49,197 nt of DNA, from positions 1 through 49,197 of the forward strand of contig JAFGJG010000034.1 of assembly GCA_016929195.1 (NCBI GenBank), given 5' to 3'. The stretch comes from Thermoleophilaceae bacterium (GTDB lineage: Bacteria > Actinomycetota > Thermoleophilia > Solirubrobacterales > Thermoleophilaceae). The notes under the pieces were generated by a model. The model searched no databases. It saw only the letters and a program-made list of their open reading frames with translations, and had not been told where the DNA came from. Within the stretch, counting starts at the first letter, position 1. Each line of letters opens with the position of its first letter. Both the position numbers and the translations under genes were made by a program. This document shows, piece after piece, positions 15,546 to 24,524 of the stretch.

Positions 15546-17222
15546 GTGCGAGCTGTCGACGCCATCATGGAATGCCTCAAGGCCGAGGGCGTCGAGCACG
15601 TCTTCGGTATCCCGGGAGGGGCGAACCTCCCGACCTACGACGCGCTCTACGACGCCGGCATCCGGCACGTGCACTGTCGTCACGAGCAGGGCGCGGGACA
15701 CGCCGCCGAGGGCTACGCGAAGGCCTCGGGACGAGTGGGGGTGGCGCTCGCCACCTCCGGCCCCGGCGCGACCAACCTCGTGACCGCGATCGCGGACGCG
15801 CAGATGGACAGCGTCCCCACGGTCTTCATCACCGGACAGGTCCGGACCGAGCTGATCGGCACCGACGGCTTCCAGGAGGCCGACATCAGCGGCATCACGA
15901 TGCCGATCGTCAAGCACTCGGTGATGATCCAGGACCCGCGCGACATCCCGCAGGCGATGCACGAGGCGTTCCACATCGCGCGCAGCGGGCGCCCGGGGGC
16001 GGTGCTCGTGGACGTGCCGCAGGACCTCTCGCGGGCGGACATCCCGTACGAGCCGGTCGACAAGGTGCACCTGCCCGGCTACCAGCCCACCACCGAGGGC
16101 AACACGAAGCAGATCCGGCTCGCGGCCAAGGCGCTCGCGAACTCGATCCGGCCGGTGATCTACGGCGGGGGCGGGATCGTCAACGCCGGCGCCGCCAAGG
16201 AGTTCACGGAGCTCTGCCTGTCGGACCGGCTGCCGGTGACCTGCACGCTCATGGGGCTCGGGTCGTTCGCGGCGGACCAGGAGACGTGGCTCGGGATGCT
16301 GGGCATGCACGGCACCAGGGCGGCGAACTACGCGATGGACGAGGCCGACCTGATCGTCGCGATCGGGGCGCGCTTCGACGACCGCATCACCGGCAAGCTG
16401 TCCGAGTTCGCGCCGCGGGCGAAGTTCATCCACATCGACGTCGACCCCGCCGAGATCTCGAAGAACGTGCCGGCGCACATCCCGATCGTCGGCGACGCGA
16501 AGCACATCCTCCCGAAGCTCACCGCCGAGTACAGGGCGCTCGGGGCCGACCCCGGCCGGCTCGACGGCTGGTGGCAGCGCATCAAGGGCTGGCAGGAGAA
16601 GTTCCCACTGGCCTACGAGGACAGCGCCGACGCCGAGATCAAGCCCCAGTACATGGTCCAGGCGATGTACGAGGCGACGAACGGCGACGCCGTGATCACC
16701 TCGGACGTGGGCCAGCACCAGATGTGGGCCGCCCAGTACTACGGCTTCACGAAGCCGCGCCAGTGGATCAACTCGGGCGGCGCCGGGACCATGGGCTTCG
16801 GCCTCCCGTCCGCCATGGGCGCGAAGGTCGCGAGACCTGACGACGACGTGGTCTGCCTGGCCGGCGACGGCTCGCTGATCATGACCGTGCAGGAGCTCGC
16901 CACCTGCGTCACCGAGCAGATCCCGGTGAAGGTGTTCCTGATGAACAACGGCTACTACGGCATGGTCCGGCAGTGGCAGGAGCTGTTCTGGGACAAGCGC
17001 TATTCGTCCGTCGAGATGGGGCCGAGCCCCGACTGGGTGAAGCTCGCCGAGGCGTTCGGAGCGCGCGGGATGCGCGTGGACGACAAGGGCGAGCTGGTCG
17101 GGGTCTTCAAGGAGGCGCTCGCGGAGGAGGGCCCGGTCCTCGTGGACGTCCGCGTGACCAAGGAGGAGAACTGCTACCCGATGATCCCGGCGGGACAGGC
17201 CGCCCGGGACATGGTGGGCTGA
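15546..17222 (+). CDS. ilvB: Acetolactate synthase large (catalytic) subunit
   Basis: A 558-residue ThDP enzyme making 2-acetolactate or 2-aceto-2-hydroxybutyrate, the first common step of Val/Leu/Ile synthesis. The ThDP-activating Glu47 lies in HCRHEQGAGHAAEGYA. The FAD/central domain (VIYGGGGIVNAGA) follows, and the ThDP-Mg motif is GDGSLIMTVQEL through NNGYYGMVRQWQE near 438-480. The domain order and length match IlvB/IlvI. The GTG at 15546 is fixed by the AAAGGAG 8 nt upstream. ilvN follows after 3 nt. Confidence 0.96.
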   Translation: MRAVDAIMECLKAEGVEHVFGIPGGANLPTYDALYDAGIRHVHCRHEQGAGHAAEGYAKASGRVGVALATSGPGATNLVTAIADAQMDSVPTVFITGQVRTELIGTDGFQEADISGITMPIVKHSVMIQDPRDIPQAMHEAFHIARSGRPGAVLVDVPQDLSRADIPYEPVDKVHLPGYQPTTEGNTKQIRLAAKALANSIRPVIYGGGGIVNAGAAKEFTELCLSDRLPVTCTLMGLGSFAADQETWLGMLGMHGTRAANYAMDEADLIVAIGARFDDRITGKLSEFAPRAKFIHIDVDPAEISKNVPAHIPIVGDAKHILPKLTAEYRALGADPGRLDGWWQRIKGWQEKFPLAYEDSADAEIKPQYMVQAMYEATNGDAVITSDVGQHQMWAAQYYGFTKPRQWINSGGAGTMGFGLPSAMGAKVARPDDDVVCLAGDGSLIMTVQELATCVTEQIPVKVFLMNNGYYGMVRQWQELFWDKRYSSVEMGPSPDWVKLAEAFGARGMRVDDKGELVGVFKEALAEEGPVLVDVRVTKEENCYPMIPAGQAARDMVG

Positions 17223-17225
17223 GCC

Positions 17226-17786
17226 ATGGGTGAGCCTGGAACCAAGGAGATCCTGAACCTCGAGGACCTGCAGGTCGCGGGCAGCGGCCGCACCGGCCGC
17301 AAGCACGTCCTGTCGATCCTCGTCGAGAACCGGCCCGGCGTCCTGGCCCGCATCGCGGGCCTGTTCGCGCGCCGCGGCTTCAACATCGACTCGCTGGCGG
17401 TCGGCCCGACCGCGGACACGACCCTGTCGCGCGTGACGCTCACGCTCGACGGGGCGGCGCACCCGATCGACCAGGTGACGAAGCAGCTCCACAAGCTCGT
17501 CAACGTGATCAAGATCCGGGACCTCGAGCCCCGCGACACCGTGGCGCGCGAGCTCGCGCTCTTCAAGATCTCGTGCCATGACGGCGACGCCCGGGCGCAG
17601 GTCATGCAGTTCACCGAGATCTTCCGCGGCAGCGTCGTGGACGTCTCGAAGCGCTCCGTGACCGTCGAGGTCACGGGCACCGACGACAAGATCGAGTCCT
17701 TCGAGGACATGGTCCGCCCGTTCGGCCTGATCGAGATGGTGCGCACCGGCGAGATCGCCGTGGCGCGCGGGCGCGGCGCAACCTAG
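17226..17786 (+). CDS. ilvN: Acetolactate synthase small (regulatory) subunit
   Basis: A 186-residue regulatory partner of IlvB that confers valine feedback control. An N-terminal ACT domain (HVLSILVENRPGVLARIAGL, about 30-49, with RRGFNIDSLAVGPT) is followed by the C-terminal ALS small-subunit domain (ELALFKISCHDGDARAQVMQF through GLIEMVRTGEIAVARG). There is a 22-residue N-terminal extension before the ACT domain. The ATG at 17226 starts 3 nt after ilvB, so the two are cotranscribed. Confidence 0.95.
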   Translation: MGEPGTKEILNLEDLQVAGSGRTGRKHVLSILVENRPGVLARIAGLFARRGFNIDSLAVGPTADTTLSRVTLTLDGAAHPIDQVTKQLHKLVNVIKIRDLEPRDTVARELALFKISCHDGDARAQVMQFTEIFRGSVVDVSKRSVTVEVTGTDDKIESFEDMVRPFGLIEMVRTGEIAVARGRGAT

Positions 17787-17808
17787 ACGCAGCGCACCCT
17801 GTTGCCGG

Positions 17809-17837
17809 TTGTGCGCCCTTTGCAGGGGTGTTACGGT
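17809..17837 (+). promoter_or_regulatory. Promoter of the FG-GAP protein gene
   Basis: TTGTGC (17809-17814), a 17-nt spacer and TACGGT (17832-17837) form a recognisable -35/-10 pair. It places transcription start near 17844, downstream of the longest possible start codon (GTG 17828), and therefore argues for a later translation start. Confidence 0.5.
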
Positions 17838-17846
17838 CGGCAGCCC

Positions 17847-17873
17847 GTGCGCTCAGGAACCCTCCACCATTGA
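17847..17873 (+). other. Possible 8-codon upstream ORF coupled to the FG-GAP gene
   Basis: A GTG 9 nt after the TACGGT hexamer opens an ORF of 8 codons (MRSGTLHH) ending in a TGA that overlaps the TTG start of the FG-GAP gene (TTGA). Leaderless translation of this mini-ORF could deliver ribosomes to a start that lacks its own Shine-Dalgarno sequence. Speculative. Confidence 0.3.
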
Positions 17874-20365
17874 GCGGCCGGCTGCGCCCGGCCTGCGCGA
17901 TCACCCTCGCAGCGCTGGCCTGGGCGGCTGAGCCCGCCGTCGCCGCGACCAGCTTCGAGTCCCCTCGGGTCATCGCGGCGGGCGGCCTCGGGTCGGCGTC
18001 GGTGACGCGCGACTTCGACGGCGACGGCAACCTCGACGTGGCCACCGCCGCGGCGACGATCCGATACGGCGACGGGGCCGGCGGCTTCCAGGCGGTGAGC
18101 ATGCCCACGGGTGCGGCGCTCCCGCTGGACGTGGAGAGCGCCGACTTCGACGAGGACCTGCGGCCCGACCTCGCGGCCGCCGGCTTCCCGACCGGGCTGT
18201 CGGTCTTCCTCAGCGACTCGACCGGGGGCTTCGAGCCCCGCTTCACGGTCACGGGCAGCGCGACCGGAGGCGATCTCACCGCCGGCGACTTCGACGGGGA
18301 CGGCCACCAGGACCTCGCGGCCCTCACGGCGACGGGCGTGAGGGTCTTCCGGGGGGACGGCGCGGGGGCGTTCGCCGCCGGGATCGACTTCACGGAGGGA
18401 CACGGGGCGGGCCAGCTCGCCGCGGCTGACCTGGACGGGAACGACCGCGACGATCTGATCGCCACCGACCTGACGGCGGGCGCCGTCCAGGTGCTCCGGG
18501 CGAAGTCGGGGCCGCTGACGACGGGCCCCGGCGGGCTCGAGATCTTCGACGCGCCCGTCGCCTTCCCCACCGCCGCGGAGCCCCGGAAGGTCGTGGTTGC
18601 GGACCTGGACGGCGACGGCAAGCGCGACCTGGTCGTGCGGGCCGCCAGCCTGCAGGTCCTCTACGGGGACGGTGCCGGCGCCTTAGGCGCCGGTCAGACC
18701 GTGACCGCCGGTCCGATCCGGGACGTGATCGCCACCCGGCTCGACGGCGACGCGATCGACGACCTCGTCGTCGGCAGGCCGCAGGGCGAAGCCGAGGTCG
18801 TGTCGCTCGTCCTGGGCCGCTCCGACCGCCAGGCCACGGTTGTCCGCTCGTTCGCGACGGGCCTCGCGGATGACCTGACCCGGCTCGCGGCCGGCGATTT
18901 CGACGACGACGGCGCGGGAGACGTGATCGCCGAGAGCTTCACCGCGGCGCGCCGCCTGCCGGGCCAGACGCTCACGGCCACGCCCGCGAACTTCGGGCTC
19001 ACGCGGATCGGCCGGCCGGTCACGCGCACGGTCACGATCCACAACCCCGATCTCCGCGCCTACACGATCACCGGAGGGAACCTGGACGGGAACGGCTTCA
19101 CCACGTCGGGCGACGGGTGCACGGCGGTCACCCTCCAGCCGGGCGACTCGTGCACCGTGGCCGTGACCTTCGATCCGAGCGTCGCGGAGACCGTGACCGG
19201 GAGGCTGTCGATGAGCAGCGATGCTCCGAACTCGCCTCACCGGGCGACCCTCTCGGCGCAGGCGGTGGACATCCCGGTGCTCGCGCTCGTCTTCCGCCCG
19301 ACGGCCTTCGGCTCGATTCCGCTCGGCGCGAGCAGCGGAGAGCACTTCTTCAGCGCCGCGAACAATGGCGAGTACCCGCTCCAGCTTTCGTCCGTCGAGC
19401 TGGGGGGAGCCGACAAGGATGCGTTCAAGCTGAGGACGAGCTGTGCCACGGCGCTGCTCGACCCGGCGCAGGGCTGCAACGTGTGGGTCCGCTTCACGCC
19501 GAGGCACCTCGGCACGCACACCGCCGCGCTCTACTTCCTCAACGACGGGCGGGACCCGGAGGTGGGCGTGACCCTGATCGGCAGCGGCTCCGGGGAGGCC
19601 CCGAACCCGGAGGCCGGCCTGAGCCCCGCCGCGCTCAACTTCGGGCGCGTGAAGCGCGGGGCGAGCGTGTCGAAGGACGTGCAGCTCCGAAACACGGGCA
19701 ACATCGCGTTCGCGCCCGGGGCCCTGCAGGTCTCGCCGAAGGGAGGGTTCTCGGCCCGGCAGACCGGCTGCGAGCTGCTCGACCCGGGGCAGAGCTGCCG
19801 CGTGACCGTCCGGTTCAGGCCCGGCCGCGAGGGCGCGCAGCAGTCGACCGTCACCTTCGCCGGGCTCGTGCAGGCGCGCTTCTCGGTCAGGGGCACCGGC
19901 TACAACCCGATCCAGCCGAGGCAGCCGCTTCTCGAACGGCTCACGGCGGCGATCGCCGCGTGGCGGGGCCGCGGCATCGAGGGCGTCGCGCGGAAGGGCG
20001 TTCGGGTCCGGGCGCTCGCGGTGGAGCTGGCCGGCAAGGCGGGCCTCCAGGTGTCGGGCCGCCGCAAGGGCAGGACGATCGTCGTGGCCCAGGGCCTGGC
20101 GCCGTACCCGGAGGCGGGCACAGGCGAGCTGCTCGCCAGCCCGACGAAGGGCACGAGGGCGCTCTTCAAGGGCCTGACCCGCGTGACGCTCAGGGCCCGC
20201 CTCCGCTTCCGCACCACCCTCGGCGAGCTGACGGAGGTGGTGAAGACGTTCGTGGTCAGGCGCCTGACGCGTAAGGCATCCTTTGCGTCGTGCTCGGCGT
20301 CGCCGGCCAGGAATCTCCCTTCGGCCTCTCCTCCTCCGAGGAGCGGCTGCTCGCCGAGCGGGTAG
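17870..20365 (+). CDS. Secreted FG-GAP/VCBS-repeat and choice-of-anchor-D protein
   Basis: About 831 residues from the TTG at 17870, a start that gives a normal signal peptide (basic SGRLRPA, hydrophobic core CAITLAALAWAA, cleavage after AVA). The N-terminal half (about 40-370) holds FG-GAP/VCBS repeats with calcium-type loops such as DFDGDGNLD, DFDGDGHQD, DLDGDGKRD and DFDDDGAGD, folding as a beta-propeller. Then come about three Ig-like choice-of-anchor-D/ASPM-HYDIN modules (FGLTRIGRPVTRTVTIHN; FGSIPLGASSGEHFFSA; NFGRVKRGASVSKDVQLRN), each with a Cys-containing PG.SC motif. No enzymatic motif is seen; a surface binding or adhesion role is likely. The ORF runs 76 nt into menF. An alternative start is GTG 17828, but the promoter argues against it. 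Confidence 0.75.
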   Translation: MSGRLRPACAITLAALAWAAEPAVAATSFESPRVIAAGGLGSASVTRDFDGDGNLDVATAAATIRYGDGAGGFQAVSMPTGAALPLDVESADFDEDLRPDLAAAGFPTGLSVFLSDSTGGFEPRFTVTGSATGGDLTAGDFDGDGHQDLAALTATGVRVFRGDGAGAFAAGIDFTEGHGAGQLAAADLDGNDRDDLIATDLTAGAVQVLRAKSGPLTTGPGGLEIFDAPVAFPTAAEPRKVVVADLDGDGKRDLVVRAASLQVLYGDGAGALGAGQTVTAGPIRDVIATRLDGDAIDDLVVGRPQGEAEVVSLVLGRSDRQATVVRSFATGLADDLTRLAAGDFDDDGAGDVIAESFTAARRLPGQTLTATPANFGLTRIGRPVTRTVTIHNPDLRAYTITGGNLDGNGFTTSGDGCTAVTLQPGDSCTVAVTFDPSVAETVTGRLSMSSDAPNSPHRATLSAQAVDIPVLALVFRPTAFGSIPLGASSGEHFFSAANNGEYPLQLSSVELGGADKDAFKLRTSCATALLDPAQGCNVWVRFTPRHLGTHTAALYFLNDGRDPEVGVTLIGSGSGEAPNPEAGLSPAALNFGRVKRGASVSKDVQLRNTGNIAFAPGALQVSPKGGFSARQTGCELLDPGQSCRVTVRFRPGREGAQQSTVTFAGLVQARFSVRGTGYNPIQPRQPLLERLTAAIAAWRGRGIEGVARKGVRVRALAVELAGKAGLQVSGRRKGRTIVVAQGLAPYPEAGTGELLASPTKGTRALFKGLTRVTLRARLRFRTTLGELTEVVKTFVVRRLTRKASFASCSASPARNLPSASPPPRSGCSPSG
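20277..20289 (+). promoter_or_regulatory. Leaderless-type promoter of menF
   Basis: CATCCT (20277-20282) followed by 7 nt and the GTG at 20290, inside the 3' end of the FG-GAP gene. It supports the chosen menF start despite the 76-nt overlap. Confidence 0.4.
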
Positions 20366-21738
20366 AGCGGGCGCTCGCGCTCGCCAGGCGCGGGGGAGGG
20401 CCTGCCGTTGCGGCGGTGACGGTGCCGGTCCCTGCCGGCCTCGACGTCTCCGCCGCCGTCCTCGCCGCCCGCCGCGCGTCCGATCGCTTCTTCTGCTTCG
20501 AGCAGCCCGACCGCCGCGGCTTCGCGCTCGCCGCGCTGGGCTCCGCCGCGACGGTGGAGGCGCGTGGGCCGGACCGCTTCGCGTCGGCCACCCGGCGCGT
20601 GCGCGAGCTGGCGTCGCGGACCTTCGCGGACGACCCGGGCCGCGACCCGGCGCGGCCGCCGGCCGCGGGCCCGGTATTCCTCGGCGGGTTCGCGTTCGCG
20701 CACCACGGGGGCGGGTCGCCGGAGTGGTCCTCGCTCGCGCCGGCCTCGCTCGTGCTCCCCGAGCTCGCGCTCGCCCGGCACGGCGACGAGGCGCGGCTCA
20801 CGGTCGCGGTGGCGGCCGGTCCGGACGACGACCCCGGGGGGCTGCTCGAGCGGGCGCGCACGCGTCTCTCGGAGCTGCTTCCCGCACGGATGCCGCTGCT
20901 CGACCCCGACCCGCTCGAGCGCGCGCGGGTCTACGGCGCGGCACCGCCGTCGCACTACGAGGAGGCGGTGGCCCGGGCTGTGGAGCGGATCGCCGCCGGC
21001 GAGCTCGACAAGGTGGTGCTCGCCCGCGAGGTGCGCGTCCACGGCCCCCGGGAGCACGATCCCGCGCCGGTCATGGACGCGCTGAGAGCGGCGTTCCCGG
21101 CGTGCTACTGCTGGTGCGTCGGCACGCCCGAGCTGACCTTCCTGGGCGCCAGCCCGGAGCTGCTCGTCCGCCGCGACGGCGCCCGTGCCCAGACCGTGGC
21201 GCTCGCCGGCACCACGCGCCGGAGCGCGGACCCGGCGGTGGACGACCACCTGGGCGAGCAGCTCCTCCGCAGCGACAAGGACCGCAGCGAGCAGGAGATC
21301 GTCGCCCGCCGGATCGAGCGCACGCTCGGCCCCGTGAGCCTCTGGGTGGCCGCGGGCGAGGAGCCGGCGCTGGTGAAGGTCCAGAACGTCCAGCACCTCG
21401 CGACCGCGATCCGCGCGCAGCTCGCGCGCCCTCTGCACACGCTCGAGCTGGCCGGCCTGCTGCACCCGACGCCCGCCGTCGGCGGCGAGCCGCGTGCCGC
21501 CGCCGAGCCGCTCATCCCGGCCCTCGAGGGCCTCGACCGCGGCTGGTACGCCGGCGCGGTCGGCTGGACGGACCTCGCCGAGGACGGCGAGCTGTGCGTG
21601 GCGCTCCGCTGCGCACTGCTGCGCGGCCGGACCGCGCATCTCTACGCGGGGTGCGGAATCGTCCGCGACTCCGTTCCCGCCGAGGAGCTCGCGGAGACCG
21701 AGGTCAAGCTCGAGGCACTGTTGCCGCTGCTGGCCTGA
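20290..21738 (+). CDS. menF: Isochorismate synthase
   Basis: A 482-residue chorismate-binding enzyme converting chorismate to isochorismate, the entry to menaquinone synthesis. Signature blocks are the general-base lysine segment ELDKVVLAREV (about 238-248), FLGASPELLVRR, TVALAGTTRRS, SEQEIVARRI, VQNVQHLATAI, LHPTPAVGGEP and LDRGWYAGAVGW. The N-terminal 170 residues match the divergent scaffold of MenF/EntC. The other men genes lie 10-16 kb downstream, supporting MenF over a siderophore EntC. The GTG at 20290 is supported by the -10 hexamer 7 nt upstream. Confidence 0.92.
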   Translation: MLGVAGQESPFGLSSSEERLLAERVERALALARRGGGPAVAAVTVPVPAGLDVSAAVLAARRASDRFFCFEQPDRRGFALAALGSAATVEARGPDRFASATRRVRELASRTFADDPGRDPARPPAAGPVFLGGFAFAHHGGGSPEWSSLAPASLVLPELALARHGDEARLTVAVAAGPDDDPGGLLERARTRLSELLPARMPLLDPDPLERARVYGAAPPSHYEEAVARAVERIAAGELDKVVLAREVRVHGPREHDPAPVMDALRAAFPACYCWCVGTPELTFLGASPELLVRRDGARAQTVALAGTTRRSADPAVDDHLGEQLLRSDKDRSEQEIVARRIERTLGPVSLWVAAGEEPALVKVQNVQHLATAIRAQLARPLHTLELAGLLHPTPAVGGEPRAAAEPLIPALEGLDRGWYAGAVGWTDLAEDGELCVALRCALLRGRTAHLYAGCGIVRDSVPAEELAETEVKLEALLPLLA

Positions 21739-21741
21739 CGT

Positions 21742-21753
21742 TAGGCTGCGGAT
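21742..21753 (+). promoter_or_regulatory. Promoter of the six-gene mce operon
   Basis: TAGGCT (21742-21747) lies 4 nt after the menF stop and 6 nt before the GTG of the first mce gene. The five later mce junctions are 1- or 4-nt overlaps, so this is the only internal promoter position visible for the operon. Confidence 0.45.
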
Positions 21754-23121
21754 GTGGCGAGCGCAGGGATAGCGCAGCCCGAGGAGGAGAGTTCTCGGCT
21801 GCCGAGGATTCTCGCGGGGGTGGCGCTGCTGTGCGCCGTCCTCCTCGTGCTGGCGCTGATCCTCTTCAGCGGCAGTTCCTACAAGGTCACCGCGGAGTTC
21901 GACAACGCGGGCCAGCTGGTCAGGGGCAACGACGTCCGCGTGGGCGGCGCGAAGGTCGGCACCGTCCAGGAGATCGACGTCTCGCAGTCCGGCCTCGCCG
22001 AGGTGACCTTCGAGATCGAGGACGAGGACTACGTGCCGCTCCGGCGCGGCACGGAGGCGGTGGTGAAGCTCGGGTCGCTGTCGGGCATCGCGAACCGCTA
22101 CATCGACCTCCAGCTCGGCCCGGACTCGGGCGACGACATCGCCGACGGAGGCCGCATCGGCCACGACGACACGCGCGCGGCCGTGGAGCTGGACCAGGTC
22201 TTCGCGATCTTCGACGAGCGCACGCGCCGCGGGCTCCAGGACGTGGTCGCGGGCTCCGCCCAGTCGCTCGCGGGCCGCGGCGAGGAGCTGCGGAGGGGGA
22301 TCCACTACCTCAACCCGGCCCTGTCGACGGGCGCCCGCCTGTTCGGCGAGCTGTCGCGCGACGACCGCCTCCTGAGCCGCTTCCTCGTGGACTCGTCGGA
22401 TCTGGTGACGGCGCTGGGGCAGCGCCGCCGCGAGCTCCGTGGCGCCGTCGAGGGGCTCGGGACGACCTTCACCGCGCTCGGTGGCCAGCAGGAGGCGCTC
22501 GGCGACGCGGTGGGCCGCCTGCCCCCGTTCCTGAGGCGCGCGAACACCACCTTCGTGGACCTGAGGTCGGCGCTCGACGACGTGGACCCGCTGGTGGACG
22601 CCGCGAAGCCGGTGGCGCGCCGGCTCGGACCGTTCCTGTCGCAGGCGCGGCTGTTCGCCGCGGATGCCGAGCCGACCGTTCGCGATCTCTCGCGCACGAT
22701 CCGCTCCCCGGGTGACGCGAACGACCTGATCGAGGCCTTCCGCAGCTTCCCGCCGCTCGCGCGCTCGGCGCTCGACGCCGTCCGCGTGAACGGGGCGCTC
22801 CGGCGCGGCGCGCTCCCGGAGACGACCGCCGCCCTCCGCGCCGCGGCGCCGACGATCGCGCTGGGGCGCCCGTACACGCCGGAGTTCGTCGGCTGGATGG
22901 ACGACTTCTCGACGACGGGCGCCTACGACGCGCTCGGGGAGTACTCGCGTGCCTGGGTCAACCTCTCAGAGATCCTCTACGGCCCCGGCCCGAAGCTCGG
23001 CCAGTTCAGGCGCTGTCCGGGCGCGAACGAGGAGCCGGCGCCGGACGGGTCGAACGTCCTCTCGGCATCCGAGCAGGCGAGGCTCGGCTGCACGGATGCG
23101 CACAGGTCGGTGGGGCCGTGA
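21754..23121 (+). CDS. Mce/MlaD-family protein 1 of 6
   Basis: A 455-residue protein with one N-terminal transmembrane anchor (about 18-40), then an MCE/MlaD beta-barrel domain (about 43-120, YKVTAEFDNAGQLVRGNDVRVGGAKVGTV). A long helical region (about 150-390) follows, of the kind that forms the needle or tunnel in mycobacterial Mce hexamers. MCE proteins bind and move hydrophobic substrates across the envelope. The C-terminal tail holds a Cys pair (Cys421, Cys446). It is the first gene of the run and overlaps the second by GTGA. Confidence 0.92.
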   Translation: MASAGIAQPEEESSRLPRILAGVALLCAVLLVLALILFSGSSYKVTAEFDNAGQLVRGNDVRVGGAKVGTVQEIDVSQSGLAEVTFEIEDEDYVPLRRGTEAVVKLGSLSGIANRYIDLQLGPDSGDDIADGGRIGHDDTRAAVELDQVFAIFDERTRRGLQDVVAGSAQSLAGRGEELRRGIHYLNPALSTGARLFGELSRDDRLLSRFLVDSSDLVTALGQRRRELRGAVEGLGTTFTALGGQQEALGDAVGRLPPFLRRANTTFVDLRSALDDVDPLVDAAKPVARRLGPFLSQARLFAADAEPTVRDLSRTIRSPGDANDLIEAFRSFPPLARSALDAVRVNGALRRGALPETTAALRAAAPTIALGRPYTPEFVGWMDDFSTTGAYDALGEYSRAWVNLSEILYGPGPKLGQFRRCPGANEEPAPDGSNVLSASEQARLGCTDAHRSVGP

Positions 23122-24524
23122 AGCCCTGGCTGCTCGCCGCGCTGGCCGCGCTGACGCTCTGCGGGCTGGTGCTCGCGATCGCCGCGACCGAGGACGGCGA
23201 CTCGGACGGCCGCACCTACGAGATCGTGTTCGACAACGCCTTCGGCCTGTCGGAGGGCGGGGACTTCAAGGTCGCCGGCGTCCGTGCCGGGACGACGGGC
23301 GACCTGAGGGTGAGCGACGGCCCGCGGCGCTTCGCGATCGTCACCGCGGAGGTCACCGAGCCCGGCTTCGCGGACCTGCGCCGGGACGCCCGCTGCGAGA
23401 TACGCCCGCAGTCGTTCATCGGCGAGTACTTCGTGGACTGCCAGCCCGGCTCGTCGGATGAGCGCATCCCCGACGGCGGGCGCGTGCCGGTCGAGCAGAC
23501 CAGCTCGACGATCCCGGTCGACCTCGTCAACAACATCGTCCGGCGCCCGTACGCGGACCGCCTGCGGATCATCGTGGGAGAGCTCGGCGCCGGCCTGGCC
23601 GGGCGCCCGGGTGACCTGAGCGAGGTCCTGCGGCGGGCTCACCCCGGCCTCCGCGAGACCAACCAGACGCTGCGCGTGCTGGCGCGCCAGACGCGGACGA
23701 TCGAGCGCGTCATCACGGACGCCGACACTGTCGTCGGCGAGCTGGCGCGGCGACGGGGGGACGTCGCCCGCTTCGTCCGCGAGGCGGGCTCCACCGCCGC
23801 GGTCGCGGCCACCCGCCGGGACGACCTCGCAGCCTCGTTCGACCGGCTGCCGGCCTTCCTCGGGGAGCTGGACCCGTACATGCTCCGGCTGGGGCAGCTG
23901 GCGACCGCGCAGCAGCCTGTGCTGCGCAACCTGCGCGCGTCGGCCGCCGGGCTCGACACGTTCCTGACGCGCGTGCAGCCGTTCACCGAGGCCGGCCTAC
24001 CGGCCACGACCAGCCTCGGAGACGCGTCGGTGGTCGGGCGGCGGGCCGTTCGCGCGACGAGCGACGACCTGGAGGAGCTGGCCGGCTTCGCCAAGGCCGC
24101 CCCAGGGCTGGCGAAGCCGCTCCGCCAGTTCCTCGAGTCGACCGACGACCGCCGCCGGGCGGTCGAGCCGGACCCGCGCGCGGCCGCCACCGATCCGCCG
24201 GCGCCCGACAAAACGCACATCACGGGTGAGGGCGGCTTCACGGGAATGGAGGCCGTCTGGGACTACTTCTTCTGGCAGGCGCTCTCGACGAACGCGCTCG
24301 ACGACCTCGGGCACGTGCTGCGGCTGAACGTGAGCGTCGGCCCGTGCTCCGGCTACTTCAACCACCGCGAGGGCCAGGAGGCGGGATTCGACCAGTGCCG
24401 CCAGTGGCTCGGCCCGCGCCAGCCGGGCATCAACGAGCCGGAGCCCACCGCGGCAGCCGCGAGCGCCGCGGCACCGGCGGTCGGTCCCGACGAGCCCGTC
24501 CTCGACTACCTCCTCGGCCCATGA
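23118..24524 (+). CDS. Mce/MlaD-family protein 2 of 6
   Basis: A 468-residue Mce protein: anchor helix at about 4-23, MCE domain about 33-115 (YEIVFDNAFGLSEGGDFKVAGVRAGTTGDL), helical domain to about 350 and a variable tail. It differs from the other five in having two cysteines inside the MCE domain (DARCEIRPQS and FVDCQPG), plus the C-terminal pair Cys410/Cys427. The Cys in LTLCG at the end of the signal anchor does not fit a clean lipobox. The C-terminus is Ala/Pro-rich. It starts with GTG overlapping the previous stop and ends overlapping the next ATG. Confidence 0.9.
   Translation: MKPWLLAALAALTLCGLVLAIAATEDGDSDGRTYEIVFDNAFGLSEGGDFKVAGVRAGTTGDLRVSDGPRRFAIVTAEVTEPGFADLRRDARCEIRPQSFIGEYFVDCQPGSSDERIPDGGRVPVEQTSSTIPVDLVNNIVRRPYADRLRIIVGELGAGLAGRPGDLSEVLRRAHPGLRETNQTLRVLARQTRTIERVITDADTVVGELARRRGDVARFVREAGSTAAVAATRRDDLAASFDRLPAFLGELDPYMLRLGQLATAQQPVLRNLRASAAGLDTFLTRVQPFTEAGLPATTSLGDASVVGRRAVRATSDDLEELAGFAKAAPGLAKPLRQFLESTDDRRRAVEPDPRAAATDPPAPDKTHITGEGGFTGMEAVWDYFFWQALSTNALDDLGHVLRLNVSVGPCSGYFNHREGQEAGFDQCRQWLGPRQPGINEPEPTAAAASAAAPAVGPDEPVLDYLLGP

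Noticed and set aside
15471-17579. A 702-codon open frame antisense to ilvBN
   Set aside because: Composition is that of an antisense shadow (HRDR-type repeats) and ilvB/ilvN on the other strand are unambiguous.
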